From: Bacteroidales bacterium
GTDB taxonomy: Bacteria > Bacteroidota > Bacteroidia > Bacteroidales > Muribaculaceae
Length of the DNA: 59,174 nucleotides
Reading direction: 5' to 3'
Assembly: GCA_019416285.1 (NCBI GenBank)
Contig: DXXM01000018.1
Location: 1-59,174 of the forward strand
This document shows positions 44,873 to 53,047 of the stretch, piece by piece (the first letter of the stretch is position 1; each line of letters begins with the position of its first letter). Both the position numbers and the translations under genes were made by a program. Below the pieces are notes generated by a model. The model ran no database searches. It saw only the letters and a list, made by a program, of their open reading frames with translations, and was not told where the DNA came from.

Positions 44873-45916
44873 ATGGCAAAATTAAATTTCGGCGGTGTTG
44901 AAGAGACAGTTGTCACCCGCGAAGAATTTCCCCTGGAGAAAGCACGCGAAGTGCTGAAAGATGAAACTATCGCAGTCATCGGCTACGGCGTACAGGGCCC
45001 CGGTCAGGGCCTCGACCTCCGCGACAACGGCTTCAACGTAATCGTAGGGCAGCGCGAAGGCAAGACGTACGACAAGGCAGTGGCCGACGGATGGGTTCCC
45101 GGCGAGACACTCTTCTCAATCGAAGAGGCCTGCAAGCGCGGCACCATCATCATGTGTCTCCTCAGCGACGCCGCTGTAATCTCTCAGTGGCCCACCATCA
45201 AGAAGCACCTCACTCCCGGCAAAGCTCTCTATTTCAGCCACGGTTTCGCCATCAACTGGAGCGACCGCACCGGTGTGGTTCCCCCTGCTGATGTCGACGT
45301 AATCATGGTAGCACCCAAGGGTTCAGGCACCATGCTCCGCATCCTCTTCAAAGAGGGCAAGGGCACAAACTCAAGCTATGCAGTATATCAGGACGCCACC
45401 GGCCGCGCGCTCGACCGCACTCTCGCACTCGGTATCGGCATCGGTTCAGGCTACCTCTTCGAGACCACCTTCCAGCGTGAGGCTGTCAGCGACCTCACCG
45501 GCGAGCGCGGTTCACTCATGGGTGCCATCCAGGGCCTCCTCCTCGCTCAGTACGAAGTGCTCCGCGAGAACGGCCACACTCCCTCCGAGGCTTTCAACGA
45601 GACCGTCGAGGAACTCACTCAGTCACTCATGCCCCTCTTCGCAGCCAAGGGTATGGACTGGATGTATGCCAACTGCTCTACCACCGCACAGCGCGGCGCC
45701 CTCGACTGGATGGGCCCGTTCCACGATGCCATCAAGCCTGTTGTATATGATCTTTACGAGAGCGTGAAGAGCGGCCGCGAGGCACAGCGTTCAATCGACT
45801 CCAACACTCAGCCCGACTACCGCGAGAAACTTGAGGAAGAACTCAAGGCCCTCCGCGAAAGCGAAATGTGGCGTGCCGGTGCAACTGTCCGCACCCTCCG
45901 TCCCGAAAACGCATAA
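44873..45916 (+). CDS. ilvC: Ketol-acid reductoisomerase
   Basis: The 347-residue class I enzyme converts acetolactate to dihydroxyisovalerate. The Rossmann motif is AVIGYGVQGPGQGLDLRDNGFNVIVGQR, and metal-binding blocks DLTGERGSLMGAIQGL and the late EL..LMPLFAAKGMDWMYANCS follow. The cofactor loop (VGQREGKTYDKA) differs from the usual NADPH-type RKGS loop, so cofactor choice is open. Last gene of the operon, ending at a hairpin. Confidence 0.95.
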   Translation: MAKLNFGGVEETVVTREEFPLEKAREVLKDETIAVIGYGVQGPGQGLDLRDNGFNVIVGQREGKTYDKAVADGWVPGETLFSIEEACKRGTIIMCLLSDAAVISQWPTIKKHLTPGKALYFSHGFAINWSDRTGVVPPADVDVIMVAPKGSGTMLRILFKEGKGTNSSYAVYQDATGRALDRTLALGIGIGSGYLFETTFQREAVSDLTGERGSLMGAIQGLLLAQYEVLRENGHTPSEAFNETVEELTQSLMPLFAAKGMDWMYANCSTTAQRGALDWMGPFHDAIKPVVYDLYESVKSGREAQRSIDSNTQPDYREKLEEELKALRESEMWRAGATVRTLRPENA

Positions 45917-45942
45917 TCACCCGGACTGAAAACAATACAAAC

Positions 45943-45987
45943 CATCACCCCCGGACGGCTCCATCAGCGAGCCATCCGGGGGTGATG
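45943..45987. terminator. Long hairpin between convergent ilvC and barrel genes
   Basis: CATCACCCCCGGACGGCTC pairs with its near complement up to 45987 around CATCAG. There is no T tract directly after, so it may work together with the palindrome at 46003-46026. Confidence 0.7.
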
Positions 45988-46002
45988 CTATAATCAAATG
46001 GG

Positions 46003-46026
46003 AAATGTACCGAATTCGGTACATTT
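46003..46026. repeat. Perfect 24-bp palindrome centred on GAATTC
   Basis: The 24 nt read the same on both strands (centre GTACCGAATTCGGTAC), and TATTTTC follows on the plus strand. It may be a second terminator for ilvC or a protein-binding site. Confidence 0.8.
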
Positions 46027-46040
46027 ATTTTCTCTGAAAA

Positions 46041-46667
46041 CTATCTGAAGGTGTAGCCGAGGGAGAGGCCGGGGAGGAAGAACACTCCGTCGATTGGCGA
46101 GCAGTCAAAGTCGCCGATATAGGCTGTCAGGCCGACGCGCAGGAAGAAACCCTCCTCGCGCTGGTAACGGTAGCCGACGTTGATGGTGCCCGTGATATTT
46201 AGCTTCGTGCCGCGCGTGGTGGTGTATGAGGGCCGGAAGCCACCTGTCTCTTCATCGCCGGACCAATAGGCTCTCGTATCGATACGATGCAGGATTGCAG
46301 GAGTGGCACCTACTCCGATTTCAAATTTACTCTTACCCTTTCCGAGAATAGCGTTCAGTTCGAGCGGGAAGCTGACGCCTTTGAAATCAGTATCCAAATA
46401 ATCAGCATCATAACTACAAGAGCCGTCGGTATATGAAAGTCCGACTCTGTAACCGAAGGGAGTGCCTGCTCTGAAACGGGAATCAAAGCCGAGACCTACG
46501 CCTAATGACGGACCTAAAAATTCCAGGAAAACATTGCGGCTCAAGGCCGGACGAACTTTGCTGACTGTGGTTGAAACTGTATCAGCCGACACTGACGCCC
46601 CACCCCGGGCCGAGAGGGAGAAAAACGACACTAAAATAAGCATCAGAGAGAGAAATATTCGTGACAT
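46041..46667 (-). CDS. Small outer-membrane beta-barrel protein
   Basis: The 208-residue protein has a signal peptide (cut after about SLSARG) and a repeating strand pattern (FLEFLGPSLGVGLGFDSRF, KFEIGVGATPAILHR, TGTINVGYRYQ) ending in LPGLSLGYTFR. It resembles 8-stranded OmpA-like barrels without the peptidoglycan domain. Its own TAAATTTG box lies at 46715-46722. Function unknown. Confidence 0.75.
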   Translation of the reverse strand: MSRIFLSLMLILVSFFSLSARGGASVSADTVSTTVSKVRPALSRNVFLEFLGPSLGVGLGFDSRFRAGTPFGYRVGLSYTDGSCSYDADYLDTDFKGVSFPLELNAILGKGKSKFEIGVGATPAILHRIDTRAYWSGDEETGGFRPSYTTTRGTKLNITGTINVGYRYQREEGFFLRVGLTAYIGDFDCSPIDGVFFLPGLSLGYTFR

Positions 46668-46714
46668 TGCCTATAATATAAGAAGTGAAATGTGAGAGCT
46701 ATGGTATCTGTCGG

Positions 46715-46722
46715 CAAATTTA
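46715..46722 (-). promoter_or_regulatory. -7 box (TAAATTTG) for the small barrel gene
   Basis: TAAATTTG on the minus strand is 48 nt before the start at 46667, in the gap after the MATE gene. Confidence 0.45.
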
Positions 46723-46765
46723 CGGGTTTTATCACCAAATCATGTCAGACGGATGTTAAATTATG

Positions 46766-48169
46766 TTATTTCAAACCTCTCTTCAGCCATGCGCCCGAAA
46801 TGAGGCGCCACAGGAAGATTGCTCCGCGGAAACAGAGCTCGACACACATCGCAAGCCACACTCCGGCGAGCCCCATCGTCGGGGCGAGAAGAGCGGCGAT
46901 AGGGAGTCGCACAAGCCAGATGCTACCGAAGTTCATAGCGGCAGGGAGAATAGTGTCGCCCACACCTATCATCACGCCGTAGCTGACAATCGCGGCCGCA
47001 AACATCGGCTCGGCAAAGGCTTCGATGCGTAGCGCCTCCACCCCGAGAGTCTGAATCCCCTCCACCGGGGTCATGAGCTCCATTACCCACGGCGCACAGA
47101 CATACATAATCACACCCATCAGCGTCATAGTCACCATGCCGAGTCCAACGGTGATGTAGCCGAAACGTTTTGCAATGTCAAGCCGCCCGGCGCCGTAGCT
47201 CTGCCCCACAAGAGTCGTCGCCGCGTCGCCAATGCCGTAGCCGGGCATATAGCAGATACTTTCCGCTGTCACAGCAAATGCGTTGGCCGCGATAGCCATG
47301 ACTCCGAGTGGGGCAACAATCACCGTCACGGCAATCTGCGCCCCGCAGATGACGGCGTGTTCCAGGGTCATCGGGGCCGATACGCGCAACGCCTTGCGTA
47401 GCACTCCCGATGTGGGCCGGAAACTGCCCGGATGCCCCACGAGGCATATCGACTTCTCACACGTGCATAGATACCACATCATACATCCGGCCGTAATCAC
47501 CTCAGCCGAAACAGTGCCCAAAGCCGCACCAAGCACACCTAACCCTGCGCCGGGGAGAGTGAATGAAGTCCCGAACATCTCCACCGCGCGCGTGGGGAAT
47601 ATCAGGAAGAAATTGAACACTATGTCCAGCAGACACATCATCACATTGAGTCCTCCCGGCACCTTCATGTTACCGACGCAGCGGAGCATCGCGCCTCCGA
47701 GATAGTTCATGGTCAGCAGCGGAAGTGCAAGGACAAAGACGAGAAAGTAGACCGACGCCTTGCCACACACCGCCTCCGTGCCTCCGAGCCAATGAGGAAG
47801 AGGCCATGCAATCGACGCTCCCACCGTCACCACCGCGAGCGAGAACAGGAGGCAGGCCACTATGGACTGCCGCAGGATGCGCCGCGCCCCTTCGCTGTCA
47901 CCAGCGCCGATGCGATGTGCCACCTGCACCGAAAAGCCCACCGTCACAGCCGAACAGACGCCCCAGAAGAGCCATAGGCTGGTCGAGACGAGGCCCACGG
48001 CCGCAGAATCGTCGGCCCCGAGCCGACCCACCATCGACGCGTCGATATACTGCATCATAATACTCGACAGCTGGGCCATCATCGCGGGCCACGACAGCCT
48101 GACCGTCAGTCTGAGCAACTGACCGAAACTCATCGGCGCCCCGGCGCGTATATTGTCAAGTTCTACCAT
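46766..48169 (-). CDS. MATE-family efflux transporter
   Basis: The 467-residue protein has about 12 membrane helices in two homologous halves, as in MATE exporters of drugs and metabolites. Family features include LSWPAMMAQLSSIMMQYIDASMVGRLG at the start and AANAFAVTAESICYMPGYGIGDAATTLVGQSYGA in the second half. The start at 48169 is chosen because the -7 box at 48212-48219 excludes the upstream TTG. Substrate unknown. Confidence 0.93.
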   Translation of the reverse strand: MVELDNIRAGAPMSFGQLLRLTVRLSWPAMMAQLSSIMMQYIDASMVGRLGADDSAAVGLVSTSLWLFWGVCSAVTVGFSVQVAHRIGAGDSEGARRILRQSIVACLLFSLAVVTVGASIAWPLPHWLGGTEAVCGKASVYFLVFVLALPLLTMNYLGGAMLRCVGNMKVPGGLNVMMCLLDIVFNFFLIFPTRAVEMFGTSFTLPGAGLGVLGAALGTVSAEVITAGCMMWYLCTCEKSICLVGHPGSFRPTSGVLRKALRVSAPMTLEHAVICGAQIAVTVIVAPLGVMAIAANAFAVTAESICYMPGYGIGDAATTLVGQSYGAGRLDIAKRFGYITVGLGMVTMTLMGVIMYVCAPWVMELMTPVEGIQTLGVEALRIEAFAEPMFAAAIVSYGVMIGVGDTILPAAMNFGSIWLVRLPIAALLAPTMGLAGVWLAMCVELCFRGAIFLWRLISGAWLKRGLK

Positions 48170-48211
48170 CTTGTTCCCATGATTCAGACCATGTCTGCAA
48201 GTATCCGTCAG

Positions 48212-48219
48212 CAAAATTA
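48212..48219 (-). promoter_or_regulatory. -7 box (TAATTTTG) for the MATE gene
   Basis: TAATTTTG on the minus strand predicts a start near 48205, 36 nt before the chosen ATG. Confidence 0.45.
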
Positions 48220-48321
48220 CTCAAATCCCCCGACAAAATGATGCGATAATGCAAAACAATAGCGCCGAAACATGCGGCCAAACATATTAACAAACTTTTT
48301 CTCCAAAATACACGTTAAAGT

Positions 48322-48352
48322 TTTGTATATTGACGGATTATAATTAATTTTG
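48322..48352 (+). promoter_or_regulatory. Promoter of a candidate small RNA
   Basis: TTTG (48322-48325) and TAATTTTG (48345-48352) are 19 nt apart, one of the best promoter matches in the window. It points into a stretch with no plus-strand gene. Confidence 0.7.
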
Positions 48353-48358
48353 CAATAT

Positions 48359-48470
48359 AACAGAGGTCTGAGTTTCCCTCTTATCAAAGAAATACTTCGG
48401 GGCGCTAGCAACGATTTTAGAAATCGGGGTATACCGATTGGAAAGGGCAGTCATACGACCGCCCTTTTTT
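48359..48470 (+). ncRNA. Candidate small RNA of about 112 nt
   Basis: A strong promoter is followed by about 112 nt without a credible ORF and then a terminator. The RNA can form CGATTT-TAG-AAATCG (48412-48426) or AATCGG-GGTATA-CCGATT (48422-48439), which share bases and exclude each other. It is convergent with the DUF3800 gene, which ends at 48482. It does not look like 6S, SRP or tmRNA by the motifs I know. Confidence 0.6.
48445..48470 (+). terminator. Terminator of the candidate small RNA
   Basis: GGGCAGTC-ATAC-GACCGCCC with one A-C mismatch, followed directly by TTTTTT. It is oriented for the plus strand only. Confidence 0.85.
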
Positions 48471-48481
48471 CTTTACCGAGA

Positions 48482-49234
48482 TTAATGAGGTATGATTTTC
48501 ATTCCAAGTACCGCCCCTTTATATGAATAGATTTTATCTCTTATCACATCATAAGCCGGATTCGGAGCCTTTGGGTCAAGCACATGCCGAGTAATCGGAT
48601 AAGCTACCAAATCCGCAAGCTGCAAACCTATGACATTATCCTTTTTATAGCTGAATATAAATCGTCCGAGCCGCGAAACAAGTCTCTCTGCCGTGACCCA
48701 TTTTGTACCGGTGGAACGCAGACGGTTGTAATAATTAAGCAACGTACGATCCTGCTTCACGCCCCTGCGCTCTATGTATATATCCAGTTTCCCATCGTCA
48801 ACATTATCATCCATACAGAATACGGCACGTTCAATCAGATATTTCAATGATAGCCCGTAAACATCTTCACCCGTATTAAATCGTTCAACAAAAGGTTCTT
48901 TAAGAATTGAGCAGCAGACAATCACATAAACCCCCGACTGTCCGAGGATAGAGTTTATCCCTTCATAGAAACGTTTCTTTATGTCGGGATACTGCAATAT
49001 CGAATAGAATTTTTCCTGCTTCCGTATATCGCGCGAATGAATTATGATATTTTCATCCTCGAAAAACTCGTGTTTAAAGGCATTGACAGCCTTTTCAAGA
49101 CACACAAGTCTGTCGGCGGAGACAAGTATGCCACATAATGTGAATATCGGAAAAGCCGGGTTGAAATTTTCCAACTGGTGATCTCCACATTCATCTATAT
49201 AAAGATAATATTTTAATTTGCCCTGGGTTTTCAT
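48482..49234 (-). CDS. DUF3800 domain-containing protein
   Basis: The 250-residue protein has the DUF3800 opening YYLYIDECGDH, a later block IYIERRG and the C-terminal LQLADLVAYPITRH. Acidic residues in these blocks suggest an RNase-H-like nuclease fold, but activity is unproven. DUF3800 genes are often found in variable or defence-related regions. The gene and its surroundings are distinctly AT-rich. The start at 49234 lies only 7 nt after a TATCTTTG box, so the mRNA may have little or no leader; the open frame further upstream is not needed for the family. Confidence 0.85.
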   Translation of the reverse strand: MKTQGKLKYYLYIDECGDHQLENFNPAFPIFTLCGILVSADRLVCLEKAVNAFKHEFFEDENIIIHSRDIRKQEKFYSILQYPDIKKRFYEGINSILGQSGVYVIVCCSILKEPFVERFNTGEDVYGLSLKYLIERAVFCMDDNVDDGKLDIYIERRGVKQDRTLLNYYNRLRSTGTKWVTAERLVSRLGRFIFSYKKDNVIGLQLADLVAYPITRHVLDPKAPNPAYDVIRDKIYSYKGAVLGMKIIPH

Positions 49235-49241
49235 TACAGCA

Positions 49242-49249
49242 CAAAGATA
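49242..49249 (-). promoter_or_regulatory. -7 box (TATCTTTG) close to the DUF3800 start
   Basis: The box ends 7 nt before the ATG at 49234, implying a leaderless or nearly leaderless transcript. Confidence 0.4.
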
Positions 49250-49294
49250 TTCAATTTCAAAGACAAAAAGAAATGATAATGCAAAATCCAATAT

Positions 49295-49325
49295 TTTGCC
49301 GTTAAGAAAATTTGATGTAACTTTG
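49295..49325 (+). promoter_or_regulatory. Promoter of the cobalamin riboswitch and btuB
   Basis: TTTG (49295-49298) and TAACTTTG (49318-49325) are 19 nt apart. Transcription should start near 49332, just before the riboswitch. Confidence 0.7.
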
Positions 49326-49331
49326 CGGCCG

Positions 49332-49493
49332 TAACGGTTCGCCTGACGGCGATTAATAGGGAACACGGGTGAAAATCCCGGACAGTCCCGCTGCGGTAAT
49401 TTCCATAAAAGCCCCGGATTGATGCCACTGAAACTGCCTGACGGTTTTGGGAAGGTTCCGGAAAAGCCAGGAATAAGTCCGAAGACCTGCCGG
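49332..49493 (+). promoter_or_regulatory. Cobalamin riboswitch
   Basis: The leader has the family's ordered signatures: GGGAACACGGGTGAAAATCC, GGACAGTCCCGCTGCGGTAA, GCCACTG, GGGAAGG, and the closing GCCAGGA...GACCTGCC. Binding of a cobalamin should lower expression of the downstream receptor gene. About 30 nt separate its end from the btuB start, so it may act by hiding the start rather than by a terminator, which I do not see. Confidence 0.93.
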
Positions 49494-49526
49494 ATACGTT
49501 TTATTCAGAATGTTTTTCTTCCGAGG

Positions 49527-51560
49527 ATGAGAGAACATAACAGAGCAAAAACAAAAAATTCATCAGGCTTTTTCCGCCCCTTTATCATCGCTGCGCTGTC
49601 GGCTATTCCGATTGCTCTACCTTGTCATGTCCATGCACAGACACCGTCGACAATCAATCTCGACAGCGTGGAGGTAGTCAGCACACGTGCTGTGAAATCT
49701 CTGAAAAGCAGCGCACCGCTCTATAGGCTCGACGAGAACCAATACAACCGCCTCGGCGTGACCGATATCTCCGACGCTCTCCACCGTCTGCCCGGCATCA
49801 ACCTGCGCGACTACGGCGGTTTGGGAGGACTAAAGACGGTGTCGGTGCGCGGACTGGGCGCCACACACACCGCGGTGGTCTACGACGGCATAGTGCTCAG
49901 CGACTGTCAGAGCGGTGAGGTGGACGTCTCGCGCTATTCACTCGACAATGTGGAATCGCTCTCCATGGTAATCGGCGACAACGACGACATCTTCATTCCG
50001 GCCCGCGCCGCAGCCTCGGCCTCCTCGCTCTCCATCTCCAGTTTCAGGGCTCCAGCAGGCAAAAGTCCCCTCGAACTCACAGCCCAGCTCAAAGCGGGCT
50101 CTTTCGGCTACATCAACCCCTATCTGCGCATAGGCAAGGGAGTGAGCGACGCTTTCGCCTTCAATATAGCCGGCGATTATACATACGCCGAAAACGATTA
50201 TCCCTTCACTCTCAAAAACGGCATCTACAAGACCCGCGAGCGGCGCAACAACAGCCGCATGAACAGTGGCCACGGCGAAGTCAACGCCTCGTGGCGCCCG
50301 ACCGGACGCTCAAGCCTCACGGGAAAACTGTATTACTACGACAACGACCGCCAGTTGCCGGGCCCGGTGGTCTACTACAACGACGAGAACCACGAAACAC
50401 TGCGCGACCGCAACTTCTTCGGCCAGCTACAATACCGCAACGCCTTCTCGTCGGCATGGTCGCTCCAGGCCCACGGCAAATTCAACTGGGCCTCGTCGCT
50501 CTACCATGACGAGGACGGAGTGTATCCCGGCGGAGTGCTCGACCAGAACTACTGGCAACGCGAGGCCTACGGAAGCACCTGTCTGCTCTGGCTTCCGACG
50601 GAACAATGGGCCGTCGACTACTCGGCCGACTACTTTTTCAACAATCTCTCAAGCAATCTCAAGACTGATGTGCGTCCCTACCGCCACAGCCTGCTCCAGT
50701 CGCTGACCGCGCGCTTCCGCAGCGGGCGCCTTACAGCGATGGGACGCCTGCTCTGCTCGGTCTACGACAACGGCGCCCGACGCGGCGACAGCGAGGTGAA
50801 GGATTGCTCCCATCTCTCGCCGTCGGCCAGTCTGTCGTATCAGCCGGTGAAATCCGAAATGCTTTTCGTGCGCCTCTCCTACAAGGATATTTTCCGGATG
50901 CCCACCTTCAACGAGCTCTATTTCTATCACTACGGGAGCGAATCGCTTCTGCCCGAGACCACCCGTCAGGTCAATCTCGGCGTGAGCTGGCAACCGAAGC
51001 CGTTGTCGTGGCTCCCGGAGGCACAGCTGTCGGTCGACGTCTACACCAACAATGTGCATAACAAGATAGTGGCGGTGCCCTACAATATGTTCGTGTGGCG
51101 CATCACAAACCTCGCAAGGACACGCACCATAGGCTGCGACGTCACCGCGAGCGCCACATTCGGACTCGCCCGCGGGCAAGAACTGCTTCTTACCGGCAAC
51201 TACAGCTACCAACGCGCCAAACCGACCACAGAAAACACAGCTGAATACGGCAAGCAGATAGCCTACATCCCGCGTCATTCCGGCAACGTGACTCTGAGCT
51301 ACGAGAATCCGTGGGTCAACTTCTCGGTCCACACCACCGGCGTGAGCCACCGGTTCACGACCAATGAAAACAATCCCGCCACACGCATGGCCGGATACAT
51401 CGACATGGGCTGTACCGCCTACCGCACTTTCCGCATCGCAGGCCACGAGTTCGAGCTGCGGGCCGACGTGATGAACCTGCTCGATACGCAGTATGAGGTC
51501 GTAGCCCGCTACCCGATGCCGGGCCGCTCATGGCGCTGCTCCGTAAAATTCACACTCTAA
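49527..51560 (+). CDS. btuB: BtuB-like TonB-dependent cobalamin receptor
   Basis: The 677-residue protein has a signal peptide (MREHNRAKTK..., cut after about HVHAQ), a TonB-box-like region, a plug domain (ISDALHRLPGINLRDYGGLGGLKTVSVRGLGATHTAVVYDG), and a barrel ending in SWRCSVKFTL. The cobalamin riboswitch makes B12 or a related corrinoid the likely cargo. The ATG at 49527 is chosen because the longer frame would run through the riboswitch. A MITE-like element separates it from the btuG-like gene. Confidence 0.9.
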   Translation: MREHNRAKTKNSSGFFRPFIIAALSAIPIALPCHVHAQTPSTINLDSVEVVSTRAVKSLKSSAPLYRLDENQYNRLGVTDISDALHRLPGINLRDYGGLGGLKTVSVRGLGATHTAVVYDGIVLSDCQSGEVDVSRYSLDNVESLSMVIGDNDDIFIPARAAASASSLSISSFRAPAGKSPLELTAQLKAGSFGYINPYLRIGKGVSDAFAFNIAGDYTYAENDYPFTLKNGIYKTRERRNNSRMNSGHGEVNASWRPTGRSSLTGKLYYYDNDRQLPGPVVYYNDENHETLRDRNFFGQLQYRNAFSSAWSLQAHGKFNWASSLYHDEDGVYPGGVLDQNYWQREAYGSTCLLWLPTEQWAVDYSADYFFNNLSSNLKTDVRPYRHSLLQSLTARFRSGRLTAMGRLLCSVYDNGARRGDSEVKDCSHLSPSASLSYQPVKSEMLFVRLSYKDIFRMPTFNELYFYHYGSESLLPETTRQVNLGVSWQPKPLSWLPEAQLSVDVYTNNVHNKIVAVPYNMFVWRITNLARTRTIGCDVTASATFGLARGQELLLTGNYSYQRAKPTTENTAEYGKQIAYIPRHSGNVTLSYENPWVNFSVHTTGVSHRFTTNENNPATRMAGYIDMGCTAYRTFRIAGHEFELRADVMNLLDTQYEVVARYPMPGRSWRCSVKFTL

Positions 51561-51577
51561 GCTAAATTTACAATCAC

Positions 51578-51778
51578 ATAAGTAACTCTTAAAAATTAAT
51601 TTATACTTGATGCGAGGTTTATTTCGAGGAAAAATCGAAGTGTGAAGAGGGAGTTTATAGTTATAAACGACCGATGAACAGTTTGATTTTTACCGGAATA
51701 AAACCGCAGGAAGTATAAAAGCATTCCGGAGTTGCTTTGTAAAAAACATATTGCGTTTAATTTTTAAGAGTTACTTAT
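51578..51778. mobile_element. MITE-like foldback element between btuB and btuG
   Basis: The 201-bp unit is bounded by perfect 22-nt inverted repeats at 51578-51599 and 51757-51778 (outer sequence ATAAGTAACTCTTAAAAA). Pairing continues inward between about 51600-51640 and 51680-51718, so most of the element folds back on itself; the right arm has about 38 extra nt. No ORF is present. No convincing target duplication is visible. A short near-palindrome GTTTATAGTTATAAAC is at 51652-51667. Confidence 0.75.
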
Positions 51779-51791
51779 ATTAAATAAAAAA

Positions 51792-52928
51792 ATGATGACA
51801 AAAAAACTTCTCTTATGCGCCCTGAGCGCATTTGCCCTCACCGCCTGCAGCGATGACGATGATGACAAGACCCCCAACCCGGGAACAATAGAGACCTCTG
51901 AAGGAGTATTCGTTGTGAACCAAGGTCAGATGTCCCAAAACATCCCCGGAAGTATCACCTACATCGACTACAAGACCGGCACCGCCGAGCAGAACGCATT
52001 TAAAAATGTAAACGGAATCGTGCTCGGCGACACTCCCTACGGAGCTATCGTGCATGGCAGCAAACTCTATGTTGCCGTACAGGAATCAAACGTGATCCAC
52101 GTAATCGACCGCCACACGCTTAAATCAATCAAAATGATCAAGCCCGAGAGCAATCAGGGCAGCCATCCCAAACATCTCACCGCCAAGGACGGCTATGTGT
52201 ATGTCGGAATGTTTGGCGACGGCTATGTGGCACGCCTCGACACCCTCTCGCTCACCATCGACAAGAGCGTCAAGGTCGGTCCCAATCCCGAAGGGATCGC
52301 CATTGCCGGCAACTATATCTACTCGGCTGATTCCGATGGCATGAATTGGCAGAACGGATACGGCAAGACCGTATCGAAAATCAATCTGTCGACTTTCGAG
52401 GTAGAAAAGACAATCGAAGTGGGCCTCAACCCGACAAACATGGTGTCAAACGGCAAGGATGTGATTGTGGCCTGCATGGGCAACTACAGCACCATCGACC
52501 CCGAGCTTAAACGCATCAAGGCTGACGACAGCGTGGAATCCGTAGGCAACGGCACATATATCGCCATCAAGGACAACAATCTCTACACTATCTTCAGTTC
52601 ATACGTTCCTGTCATGGACGAGAACGGCAATCCCGTGGAATACGAGGACGGTACAGTTAAGATGAAGGATACCGAATACTGGATTTACAATCTGAGCGAC
52701 GGTACGCGGAGCACAATGGTCAGCGAGCCTGTAGCCTCGCCCACCGCACTTGCTGTCGACCCCGTCAGCGGTAAAATCTTCATCGGCTCGACAAACGGCG
52801 ACCCCATAAACGGCTGGAAGATGCCCGGATATATCAACGAATACAGCGCCGACGGCACTTTCGTAAAGAAATATGACACCGGCGTAAGCCCAGCGGTTTT
52901 CGCTTTCAATGTAACCGAGGCTAAATAA
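51792..52928 (+). CDS. btuG: BtuG-like beta-propeller lipoprotein (YncE/DUF5074 type)
   Basis: The 378-residue lipoprotein has a lipobox at LTACSDDDDD, typical of surface export in Bacteroidetes. Repeated propeller blades follow (SKLYVAVQESNVIHVIDRHTLK, GYVYVGMFGDGYVARLD, VGPNPEGIAIAGNYIYSADS). Such proteins next to BtuB in gut Bacteroides (BtuG) bind cobalamin on the cell surface with extreme affinity. Position after a riboswitch-controlled receptor supports that role. A strong terminator follows. Two adjacent ATGs (51792 and 51795) are possible starts. Confidence 0.83.
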   Translation: MMTKKLLLCALSAFALTACSDDDDDKTPNPGTIETSEGVFVVNQGQMSQNIPGSITYIDYKTGTAEQNAFKNVNGIVLGDTPYGAIVHGSKLYVAVQESNVIHVIDRHTLKSIKMIKPESNQGSHPKHLTAKDGYVYVGMFGDGYVARLDTLSLTIDKSVKVGPNPEGIAIAGNYIYSADSDGMNWQNGYGKTVSKINLSTFEVEKTIEVGLNPTNMVSNGKDVIVACMGNYSTIDPELKRIKADDSVESVGNGTYIAIKDNNLYTIFSSYVPVMDENGNPVEYEDGTVKMKDTEYWIYNLSDGTRSTMVSEPVASPTALAVDPVSGKIFIGSTNGDPINGWKMPGYINEYSADGTFVKKYDTGVSPAVFAFNVTEAK

Positions 52929-52960
52929 GAATTCCCGTTAATATAGGGCAGAACAAAACC

Positions 52961-53012
52961 CGGCCCGAAGGAATGTTTTTTAATCTGACATTCCTCCGGG
53001 CCGCAATTTTTT
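52961..53012 (+). terminator. Terminator of the btuB-btuG operon
   Basis: CGGCCCGAAGGAATGT pairs with ACATTCCTCCGGGCCG (one bulge or mismatch), followed by CAATTTTTT. Confidence 0.9.
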
Positions 53013-53047
53013 AAAGACCGGCTAAAATAAGAAGGTGTTTAATACCC

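Noticed and set aside
44873..45916. NADH preference of the ketol-acid reductoisomerase from its unusual cofactor loop
   Set aside because: The loop lacks the common RKGS pattern, but the same form may be normal in Bacteroidetes, and sequence alone does not decide the cofactor.
49235..49366. Longer N-terminus of the DUF3800 protein up to 49366
   Set aside because: It would run through the -7 box of its own gene and into the btuB promoter and riboswitch region, and the family's conserved start begins just after 49234.
4855..53044. Shared 14-mer AGAAGGTGTTTAAT at about 4856 and 53032, similar to the AGGCTGTTTAA of the contig ends
   Set aside because: The match stops after 14 nt in both directions and the contexts differ. 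At 4859-4885 it forms a small hairpin, at 53032 it does not. Too short to call a repeat family.
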